Source: Tritrichomonas musculus
Taxonomy: Eukaryota; Parabasalia; Tritrichomonadida; Tritrichomonadidae
Length of the DNA stretch: 64,000 nt
Assembly (NCBI GenBank): GCA_039105265.1
Contig: JAPFFF010000010.1
Coordinates: forward strand, 1,116,001 to 1,180,000
Reading direction: 5' to 3'
This document shows, one piece after another, positions 9,135 to 16,404 of the stretch. The translations under genes were made by a program, and so were the position numbers. Position 1 is the first letter of the stretch, and each line of letters opens with the position of its first letter. The notes under the pieces are model-generated. The model did no database searches and had not been told where the DNA came from. It saw nothing but the letters and a program-made list of their open reading frames with translations.

Positions 9135-9737
9135 ATGAGTCAAGAAAAAGTTGTAGATTTTGTTACTCTAAACGAATACCCGGACTATGAAATATTATCA
9201 CAGTATCCTTTTACTATTAGAAGAAAAGACAACCATTATGTAGTAAAAGAATTTACTAACAAAAGTAATGGTTATGTATGTGTATGTGTAAATGGGAATA
9301 AACAGGTGAGAAAGCATAGACTTATAGCTAATCAGTTTATACCAAATCCTGATAATTTACCTATGATAGATCATCTTAATAGAGATAGAACTGATTATCA
9401 TCTATCAAATCTTCGATGGGTATCAGTAAGCGATAACAGTAGAAATAAGTCATCAAACAAAGGTGTTTCATACGAATTTATTGACGATATCCCTGATGAT
9501 GCAATTGTTATCACACATTATGATTTAAGGAATGAAAGAAGATATTTTGGGGAAAACAAGTATTATTATAATTATAATGATGACATATTTTATGAAAGGA
9601 TAACTAATGAAATATATAGAATAATGCATGTAAATACATTAAAAGGTGGGCGTAAGTGTATTATGACAAGAGATATAAATAATAAACAAACTACTTTTTA
9701 TATTCATACATTCAAACATCAATATGGACTAGAATAA
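9135..9737 (+). CDS. HNH homing-type endonuclease with conserved C-terminal domain
   Basis: 200 residues. An N-terminal NUMOD4-like segment (YPDYEILSQYPFTIRRK) leads into an HNH core: RKHRLIANQFIPNPDNL, then MIDHLNRDRTDYHLSNLRWVS. The C-terminal half (YEFIDDIPDDAIVITHYD and ITNEIYRIMHVN) is shared with the gene at 51898-52536 in Element 3. In this family HNH cores cut DNA and often drive gene homing. Presence of the same two-part gene in two divergent Mavericks suggests it is a regular member of the gene set rather than a passing parasite. Confidence 0.8.
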   Translation: MSQEKVVDFVTLNEYPDYEILSQYPFTIRRKDNHYVVKEFTNKSNGYVCVCVNGNKQVRKHRLIANQFIPNPDNLPMIDHLNRDRTDYHLSNLRWVSVSDNSRNKSSNKGVSYEFIDDIPDDAIVITHYDLRNERRYFGENKYYYNYNDDIFYERITNEIYRIMHVNTLKGGRKCIMTRDINNKQTTFYIHTFKHQYGLE

Positions 9738-10282
9738 TCTACTAATATCTTGATAAATACTCAGCCTTTTTGAAATATTTTTTTAAATATAATATAGACT
9801 CATGTTGGTAGTTAACATATTCCAATATACAAAATTGAATAGGGGGGTAAACAAATTGTTTTACAAATATCTTGGTAAATACTTGACCAATTGTGAATAT
9901 TAACACTAATATAATAATTATTCCCTAAGTACTAAAACATACTAGAATATAAAAAATAGTTACCCTGTAGTTGTTGAGATATAGAAAAGTGATGTGAATT
10001 CGAGCTCCATTTTTGACCCTTTTCCATATCTTGATAACCCCTGAACCTTTCATGAATATTATCATAAATATAACATTTGTAGGGATAAAATAGAAATATA
10101 CTACAATATAAGAAATAGTTACTCTGTAGTTGTTGAGATATAGAAAAATGGTTCCAAACCGAATTTTCCCAAATTTGAGTAAAGGACGGAATTTTGATAG
10201 AACGTATCTCTGGGCATGAAATTATAATAAGTTGTAGGGAAGATTAGTAAAAAATTTTTGGAAACGAAAAAATTAAAAAACG
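9738..10282. repeat. Non-coding spacer with ~150 bp imperfect repeats
   Basis: No gene is supported. The phrase AATAGTTACCCTGTAGTTGT with GAGATATAGAAAA occurs at about 9963-9996 and again (one or two changes) at about 10115-10148. Phrases like ATATCTTGATAAATACT occur near 9746, 9868 and 10028. The spacing is about 150 bp. It is the largest internal gap of Element 1, between its two rightward gene groups. Confidence 0.65.
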
Positions 10283-10309
10283 GTTTTGACATCCATTTTT
10301 ATTTTTGTA
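10283..10309 (+). promoter_or_regulatory. 27 bp conserved upstream motif, copy 2
   Basis: Identical over 27 bases to 8438-8464, starting GTTTTGACATCC. It lies 39 bp before ATG 10349. Exact conservation amid diverged spacer suggests a promoter element or a recent local copy. Confidence 0.55.
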
Positions 10310-10348
10310 TTACTCAATATTTTTAAAATTTTTTTATTTCCATACAAA

Positions 10349-10798
10349 ATGCAAGACCAATATAAAGTTTATGATTACATCAATAATGTTATTTCCCTCG
10401 CTGATAACCCTGAAGATTTTAAAGAAAGTAATTTTGCCATATTATGTGATCGATACCCCATTCAACTTTCAAAAAATAAATATTTAGCAAAAGTCATCTA
10501 CATATCAATTAAGGCTAATAAGACTATTTGGAGACTATATCCGGACAAAATTAAGGAATATGATATAGAACACATAGTATTAAATACTAACTCAAGAAGG
10601 AAAATTAATTATAAAATGCAAGAATTCTTTGTTAATGGTTCAAATAAGGAACAAAATTATGAGGAATACAGTTATTACAATTACTCGATAGAATTAGCAT
10701 CTAAAAAGACTAAAACAATGATAGAGGAATTACGTAAGAAATATGAATTAAATACACCTGAACTATTTATTGGTCTCCATCAAGAGCTAGTTCTGTAA
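10349..10798 (+). CDS. Conserved Maverick protein, 149 residues (family shared with 44359-44823)
   Basis: The ATG at 10349 (MQDQYKVYDYINN) is preferred over the upstream in-frame codon because that lies in the conserved leader and the Element 3 homologue starts at the same alignment point. Shared blocks are KVYDYIN, ILCDRYPI, AKVIYISIK, FFVNGSNKEQ, and YYNYSI near the C-terminus, then NTPELFIG. It is a small mixed alpha/beta protein without catalytic motifs I recognise. Retention in two divergent elements implies a core function, perhaps in transcription or DNA handling. A 5 bp inverted repeat (GTCGG...CCGAC) follows the stop. Confidence 0.7.
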   Translation: MQDQYKVYDYINNVISLADNPEDFKESNFAILCDRYPIQLSKNKYLAKVIYISIKANKTIWRLYPDKIKEYDIEHIVLNTNSRRKINYKMQEFFVNGSNKEQNYEEYSYYNYSIELASKKTKTMIEELRKKYELNTPELFIGLHQELVL

Positions 10799-10836
10799 GT
10801 CGGAATCTCGACCGACCAATTTTTTTTGAAAAAGAA

Positions 10837-11265
10837 ATGAATAAGTACAGAAATCCCAATTCTACTACAGTTGGAGCAGAAGGGGCAATGTTTAATGAAG
10901 GAACTAAGACTGAGAAGACAATAGAGTTTAATCACTTTGGCATATTTTCTAATGACAATACTTACGCAGTTACGTTTAACCAAAGAATTAATAGACCACC
11001 AACAAAGTATATGGAAAACAAACCAGTCAAACCACCAAAGAGTAATCAACATAAAACAAAACCATTACACGAACCACCTGTTAGTATTACAGATGGAGGG
11101 TATTATTTGAAGAAAGATAAAGCACCCAAAGCTCCTATTCTTCCTCCATACTTAAAGAAACCAGAGAAATTAGGAGAAATACAAGGTAGAGCGGATGAAA
11201 GAAATAAAGGAAGGATTGGATACTTTAAACCAATTAATGTTAAGCAAGCTAATATTCATTACTGA
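10837..11265 (+). CDS. Hypothetical 142-residue basic, Pro-rich protein
   Basis: Preceded by TTTTTTTTGAAAAAGAAATG, much like the leader of the next gene. Low-complexity Lys/Pro-rich segments (NKPVKPPKSNQHKTKP and PPYLKKPEKL) suggest a flexible basic protein. No family is recognised. It lies in the small-gene cluster between the conserved 149-residue protein and the 175-residue protein. Confidence 0.5.
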   Translation: MNKYRNPNSTTVGAEGAMFNEGTKTEKTIEFNHFGIFSNDNTYAVTFNQRINRPPTKYMENKPVKPPKSNQHKTKPLHEPPVSITDGGYYLKKDKAPKAPILPPYLKKPEKLGEIQGRADERNKGRIGYFKPINVKQANIHY

Positions 11266-11293
11266 TTGATTATCAACTTTTTTTCGAAAGGAA

Positions 11294-11821
11294 ATGATAA
11301 AGAAGAGATCCAACAATGCCGGAGTTAACGCGAACGTTTCATTAGAACCTCAAGCAGCAGCACAGTCAACAAGCAATATAAATAATAATATTATTATAAA
11401 CAAAAGGGATGATGGAAAAGAAGAAATTGTTATCACTCGTAATGTTGAATTAGAAGAGAATCAAGAAGAAGAAACAAAGGATGTTAAGTACGTGATACTT
11501 GAAACGTATGCAAAAATATTGTTAGACCAGGACAAAGCATTATTATCCAACTTAATATCAAAGAATTGTATAATTGTCCCTGTTACTGCCTTATCTAATA
11601 TAATTAAAACAATTATTAAGGCGGAGGTGGTAGAAATAAGTCTTGATGAGGATGTAGGTTGTTGTGCAGGGAAAGCTAATCCAATACGTAAGATAGATTC
11701 CATTAAGATAGTAAATGATAATGGAGAAGTATGTACTGATTTCAAACAAGTATATAACAAAGAATATAATGAATTAGTTAACAAATATCATTTGTGTCTT
11801 AAGCATGCAGTTAATATGTAA
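11294..11821 (+). CDS. Conserved Maverick protein, 175 residues (family shared with 45923-46498)
   Basis: The leader TTTTTTTCGAAAGGAAATG precedes the start. The N-terminal third is low complexity (Asn/Gln/Ala). The C-terminal ~110 residues form a conserved domain: LDQDKALLSNLISKN, a helix around LSNIIKTIIKAEVVEI, a Cys-containing DVGCCAG loop, and YNKEYNELVNKYHLCLKH. The Element 3 relative has NDDCACNGC at the loop and YNSIYTELIRHNISLK at the end. Conserved cysteines may bind metal. Function unknown. Confidence 0.65.
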   Translation: MIKKRSNNAGVNANVSLEPQAAAQSTSNINNNIIINKRDDGKEEIVITRNVELEENQEEETKDVKYVILETYAKILLDQDKALLSNLISKNCIIVPVTALSNIIKTIIKAEVVEISLDEDVGCCAGKANPIRKIDSIKIVNDNGEVCTDFKQVYNKEYNELVNKYHLCLKHAVNM

Positions 11822-11850
11822 TTATTATTTGTTTTTTTATTTTTATCAAA

Positions 11851-12105
11851 ATGACGAGTAAAATAGACCTAAACCAATTCAAGAAAACAGAAGTAATAAA
11901 GAAATTGTCCAAATCGAAGTCAAGTGAGAATCTGACGTCAATGGATACTCCGAAAAGAGGCAGGAAGAGTAAATATAATACCCCTGAAGAAAGACTTGAA
12001 GCCAGACGACAACAACAAAAAGAATATAGACAAAGAAAGAAGCAAGAGTTAGAGGAATTGAAGAAAATTGCTGAAATGGTTACTGCTGAGAAGAAAGAAG
12101 CATGA
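11851..12105 (+). CDS. Small bZIP-like basic protein, 84 residues
   Basis: The region around residues 35-70 reads like a basic leucine-zipper DNA-binding helix: RGRKSKYNTPEERLEARRQQ followed by KEYRQRKKQELEELKKI. The zipper is short. The leader is TTTTTATCAAAATG. It is the last rightward gene of the cluster, tail-to-tail with the DNA polymerase gene (42 bp gap). A role as an element-encoded transcription factor is plausible but inferred. Confidence 0.6.
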   Translation: MTSKIDLNQFKKTEVIKKLSKSKSSENLTSMDTPKRGRKSKYNTPEERLEARRQQQKEYRQRKKQELEELKKIAEMVTAEKKEA

Positions 12106-12147
12106 AAACAAAAAAATTTAGTTATTTTTTAGAATTTGATTCTTCGT

Positions 12148-15100
12148 TCAAATACAGGAAGATTTACTTGTTGGTAAGAAAGATTTTCTAAAGCAGTTAG
12201 CACCATCAAGGAGGTTAAATGTAATTTCCTCTCCATCATAAAGTTTCTCATATAGTTGCTCAATTGTTATACCCATTCTTTTTGCTTTGTTCAGGATAAC
12301 TTGTTTTGGTATTCCTTTTAATCTAATGTGATAGCCTTCATTACCTTTTTCATCAACTAGGATATCTAAGTAACTTTTCTTTCCTAATGCTATTAATTTC
12401 CTTGAATGAACACTACCGACAGCACCATTAAACGAATCAAAGTCACAATGAAACTGTGTCATCTTCTTACCAATCAACTCCTTCCCATATTTTTTCTTGA
12501 ACACCTCAGCTATCCTTGGTACATCTATTTCTCTAACGTGTACGCTATCTGTATCAGTATAGTAGATGTCTATTCCATTTTGCTCAGCTGTACTCATTAC
12601 CCTATTCATAAGATGTTTGCTCCATGACAAGACACTAGCACCAAAATGAGGTAAATTAAAATGACTGTTTATTGGTTTAACCTTCTTAACATATACATTA
12701 TCAATTGACTTGTTCTCTATCACCTCTGTTATGTAATTATAGTTCTTCCATATATATTTAATGGCTTTATCTTTTGGTATACATTTAGTTTCAGTTGTTG
12801 TTGCCTTTAGGATAGATTTTCCGTAAATGGAATTAAGAAGTAGTTTGATGGTTTGTTGCAATGGATTGTTAGCATCTTGGTATCTCCTTCTTAGATTGAA
12901 CAATTTCTCTATAAATACATTAATCTTGTTGTTGAATCCTTTGTCAAAGTAATATCCTCTAATAAACTCATAATCGAAATCATAAAACTCCATCAAGTCC
13001 ATAAAAGCTCTCTTGTCTATGTAATAATTGTTGATGGGGTTGTTGTTAAATATTTTTGACCCTTGATCATTCCTACTAAATATTTGACCAAATTTATATG
13101 GTTTGTCAGCCTTGCACTTGATCTTCTTGATATTGATTTCAATGAAGAACTGATCAAAATCTAATAATTCTTTCGTAAACATATCCGATGGGCCCGCACG
13201 ATTAGTACCTGAGGCCTCCAGGCGAATTACTTCTGGCACTCCTTTAGGTACACCAGACATAATACTCATTGCACTAGGATATAAACTGACTGCATCAAAA
13301 TCTTGTATCCTTTCCTCTATATATTGCTTTTCATTATTAGCTGTCATTGTTCTACCTCCACTAACGCATCTCTGAATGAAGTTTTGTGGTTTACCACTAA
13401 GTTGATAACACCCATCAAAGCAACCAAATTTATATGCATAATAGTAGCCAATAGAGCTAATGGATATAAAGTTATGGACATCAAGCATCTTTGTCTTCGT
13501 CTGCTTAAATACTTCTACCAGATCTCTATTAAATTTCTCTACTCCCTTCATCAATACTATGCAATCCAGTTTGCAATAATAGATAGCATACTTCATAATA
13601 TCAATAGCTCCTCCAACATATGCACCACAAGCTTTTGCATTATCTATTAATTGCTTCCAGTCTTGTTTTATCTGTGTCAATGGTTTCTTGTCTTGGTTCT
13701 CCATGTAATACTGTAGTTGAAATTCAAGCGCAGAGACAGTTTTCCTATTTATGTTCCTTTCAGTATATATTTTATATGCCATTACCTCTTTATGAACTGG
13801 TAACTGAAACATCTTACCAAATGAAGCTAATGCAGCAGGGATGATAGAGTAGCTATTGCGGAAAGTTAATCTCTTGTTAGGTTTATACTTTGTCATGACT
13901 ATTTGCAGAATCGTTCCACTTCTCTCTGTTATTTGTACATCCCATCCAGGAGTATTTATAAAGAAACAAGCATCATATTTAAGGTTATGGAAGTAAATGA
14001 GAGAATTGTTCTCCAATGACTTTAGTAATCTGTCAGCGATATTCTCCCCATCAAATATCATTTTATGAATTAACTCTTTGGTCCTGTACACAGTAATATT
14101 TAGATAAGGCATATGGGGTGATACAGTGGTATTAGTTTCAAAATCAGAATAATAAATCCTACTCCACTCTCTCTCCTTTTTCGTCTCTGATGAATCTATT
14201 AGTTTACAGCACAATTCAGGATCATATTCAAGGTCTGTATAATCCGCTAAGTGAGAGTTGTATTCATTCGTTGCTAAGATATTCATTTCACAGGACTTTA
14301 TTTCTCTGAACTTTCCTTCTTTAAATAGCTTGCGAAATATTGCCATAGGTTTAACACCATTTAGGGGTTTATATATCATGTAATGGTTCTTGTACAGTAA
14401 TAAGTCAACAATTCGGTCAAACTCTTTGGCCCATGGTCTCTTTCTTGTATCTATTTTTATTTCTTGTTGGTTTACTACATCTTTTCCCTCATTAATCCTT
14501 CTTACAACAAAATGGCATTTAAACTGCTTGGCTATATCGTATATCAAGTTATTGGGGATTAACCTAGTCTTGACCATAAAGCGTAAATAATTAATTTCCT
14601 CATCAGTGAATACTCCAGACTGAATGCAAGCATATACCAAACAATTGTCTTTATAGTTCTTCTTATCAACTGTCTTGAATATTTGGTACTGTGATAAGTC
14701 TAAATCAGAAAGATTAATATAAGGGAAGAATCCACCTTCTGGATTATCGCGATAATCTTCGTCGACTTCAACTTCTTCTTCATACAACTTACCTTTATTA
14801 TCTTCTTTATTAATAGTGAATGATGTTTGCTTGCCTCTCTTTCTATTTTTAATGAAGAGCAACTGGTATTTTGCAGGGATGAATACATTGCCAACCCAAG
14901 GATTATTGTCTGAACAGTCATCATTCAAGTCTATTGTCCCTGATATATGTCCTATTGTTGAATCTAATCTTCGTGCCTTGGAAAGTGTAAACCATTTGTA
15001 TTCCTCACCACCTAATGATTCGCTTTTTACTACTATATTCTTCTTATTCTCTTTGTGTAATTGTCTTAATGTTTCAGTGAAAGCAAGTCTCTTATCTTCA

Positions 15101-15279
15101 TCATCACCTATATCTATGTCAAATGATATTTCTTTCTTAGCCTTGGTCATGAATTCTTTCAAATATTTCTTGAACTTTCGTTTGTCTCTTACGTCTTTCA
15201 CCCTTTGCTTATACTCTTTTCTTGCTTCCGTTCTTGCAGTCGAATAGAGGTCAACTGATATATCAAAGAGGTATGTCAT
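12148..15279 (-). CDS. Protein-primed DNA polymerase B with possible N-terminal OTU-like domain
   Basis: 1043 residues. The 3'-5' exonuclease motifs are at about 379 (DFET), 430-440 (FHNLKYDACFF) and 567-572 (YCKLD); a GG motif (SGGRT) lies near 640; palm motif A is DFDAVSLYPS (660-669), motif B KLLLNSIYG (812-820) and motif C YTDTDSVH (907-914). This is the family B polymerase that copies Polintons from a terminal protein. The N-terminal part carries KDNCLVYACIQSGV (about 210-223) and LLLYKNHYMIY (293-303), a Cys...His pairing reminiscent of OTU cysteine proteases. A related N-terminal fragment lies at 27916-28680. Confidence 0.92.
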   Translation of the reverse strand: MTYLFDISVDLYSTARTEARKEYKQRVKDVRDKRKFKKYLKEFMTKAKKEISFDIDIGDDEDKRLAFTETLRQLHKENKKNIVVKSESLGGEEYKWFTLSKARRLDSTIGHISGTIDLNDDCSDNNPWVGNVFIPAKYQLLFIKNRKRGKQTSFTINKEDNKGKLYEEEVEVDEDYRDNPEGGFFPYINLSDLDLSQYQIFKTVDKKNYKDNCLVYACIQSGVFTDEEINYLRFMVKTRLIPNNLIYDIAKQFKCHFVVRRINEGKDVVNQQEIKIDTRKRPWAKEFDRIVDLLLYKNHYMIYKPLNGVKPMAIFRKLFKEGKFREIKSCEMNILATNEYNSHLADYTDLEYDPELCCKLIDSSETKKEREWSRIYYSDFETNTTVSPHMPYLNITVYRTKELIHKMIFDGENIADRLLKSLENNSLIYFHNLKYDACFFINTPGWDVQITERSGTILQIVMTKYKPNKRLTFRNSYSIIPAALASFGKMFQLPVHKEVMAYKIYTERNINRKTVSALEFQLQYYMENQDKKPLTQIKQDWKQLIDNAKACGAYVGGAIDIMKYAIYYCKLDCIVLMKGVEKFNRDLVEVFKQTKTKMLDVHNFISISSIGYYYAYKFGCFDGCYQLSGKPQNFIQRCVSGGRTMTANNEKQYIEERIQDFDAVSLYPSAMSIMSGVPKGVPEVIRLEASGTNRAGPSDMFTKELLDFDQFFIEINIKKIKCKADKPYKFGQIFSRNDQGSKIFNNNPINNYYIDKRAFMDLMEFYDFDYEFIRGYYFDKGFNNKINVFIEKLFNLRRRYQDANNPLQQTIKLLLNSIYGKSILKATTTETKCIPKDKAIKYIWKNYNYITEVIENKSIDNVYVKKVKPINSHFNLPHFGASVLSWSKHLMNRVMSTAEQNGIDIYYTDTDSVHVREIDVPRIAEVFKKKYGKELIGKKMTQFHCDFDSFNGAVGSVHSRKLIALGKKSYLDILVDEKGNEGYHIRLKGIPKQVILNKAKRMGITIEQLYEKLYDGEEITFNLLDGANCFRKSFLPTSKSSCI

Positions 15280-15334
15280 TTAAGTGTAAATAAGAAATAA
15301 AAAAATATCACGCTAAATATTTATTAACCCTAAA

Positions 15335-15658
15335 ATGGTAGAATACATATATTTGATTCGTGAAAGGGAATTTTCTTATTCTAATCAACCTGTATACAAA
15401 ATTGGTAGAACAAATAAGATTGCAACAAGAATGGGACAATATCCAAAAGACAGCGAAGTATATATAATTGAAGCAGTAAGTGATTCAGTAAAAGTGGAAA
15501 AAGAATTAATAACAATATTTGAAGAAAATTATAAGAGAGCAACAACAAGAGATGGAACCGCATTTATAGGAAATGAGTACTTTGTTGGGAATGTGAATGA
15601 AATGATATATATTATTAGGACTTATATCCAATATCATTGTCCCAGAGCTATCATTTAG
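15335..15658 (+). CDS. T5orf172/GIY-YIG-like small nuclease-type protein
   Basis: 107 residues. YIYLIREREFS, then PVYKIGRTNKIATRMGQY, matches the Y...(V)YKIGRT...R pattern of the T5orf172 branch of the GIY-YIG superfamily. Divergent from the polymerase (55 bp apart) and overlapping the 3' end of the next minus-strand gene by 8 bp. These domains are often found in phages and large DNA viruses near replication genes; the exact role is unknown. Confidence 0.65.
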   Translation: MVEYIYLIREREFSYSNQPVYKIGRTNKIATRMGQYPKDSEVYIIEAVSDSVKVEKELITIFEENYKRATTRDGTAFIGNEYFVGNVNEMIYIIRTYIQYHCPRAII

Positions 15659-16385
15659 TAAGGATGTCATATATATCAGCCTCTTGGCTTGGTTTTATTT
15701 TTAAGGTAATGAAGAGAGGAGATTTTAATATTACTGGTTGAAACATGAAATCGACTAATCTCATTTCCAAATATTTTAATGAATCCGTATTAACTTTTAT
15801 TTTTATTGGCTTAGTCATGTCATAGTTAACTATCATTGCCTCTTGATCCATTATCAATGTGTCAATGTTTGCAAGGATGCTTGGGGTATATTCTTGGTCT
15901 CCAATTGATGAATGAGTTGCTACCCCCTGTAATGAAACTAAATACAACTTATTGGCAAAATCAAGTATAGGTAGATCAGGTACCTCGCACTCAACTCCAT
16001 TTGGAAATATATGCCCTGGTTTAGTATTGAACAAACCAGTAATCAATTTCGCTCTATGACTACCTTCCTTGAAAGTTACATTTTGGACTGGTTTTAGTGA
16101 AATGGTTCTATTATTGATATTCTTGAACTCGATTACAGTCTGATTTGCATTTAGGCATTTGACTAAGTAGTTAAAGGAGTAAGCATACATTTCATCAAAT
16201 TCTATTTTTACTTCTCCGAGTGATGACTCAAATATTAAATAATCATCATCCGTTGTCATTAATATGTTTGCCTTGGTGTTAATAGATGAAACATAATACT
16301 TCACGTATGGGCATTTCCATGGTATATCAATATTAAGTCTTACAGTATTGTAATTACCTGGTTGGCTCTGAACCGAATACAACAT
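15651..16385 (-). CDS. Candidate penton/minor capsid protein, 244 residues
   Basis: Beta-rich sequence with blocks VRLNIDIPWKCPYVKYYVSS, SHRAKLITGLF, LPILDFANKLYLVSLQG and RLVDFMFQPVILKSPLF; a diverged copy is at 25403-26149. Length and beta-strand pattern suit a single jelly-roll minor capsid (penton) protein, and it is divergently paired with a fibre-like gene 19 bp away, much as penton and fibre work together in adenoviruses. The family assignment is by context and pattern only. Confidence 0.5.
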   Translation of the reverse strand: MLYSVQSQPGNYNTVRLNIDIPWKCPYVKYYVSSINTKANILMTTDDDYLIFESSLGEVKIEFDEMYAYSFNYLVKCLNANQTVIEFKNINNRTISLKPVQNVTFKEGSHRAKLITGLFNTKPGHIFPNGVECEVPDLPILDFANKLYLVSLQGVATHSSIGDQEYTPSILANIDTLIMDQEAMIVNYDMTKPIKIKVNTDSLKYLEMRLVDFMFQPVILKSPLFITLKIKPSQEADIYDILTK

Positions 16386-16404
16386 AATTTATTTTCAAAG
16401 AAAA
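16386..16404. promoter_or_regulatory. 19 bp divergent start region
   Basis: The whole space between the ATG of the minor capsid-like gene (minus) and the ATG of the fibre-like gene (plus) is AATTTATTTTCAAAGAAAA. Both transcripts must start here or inside the opposing gene. The same gene pair in the remnant has a 16 bp gap (26150-26165) that is nearly palindromic. Confidence 0.6.
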
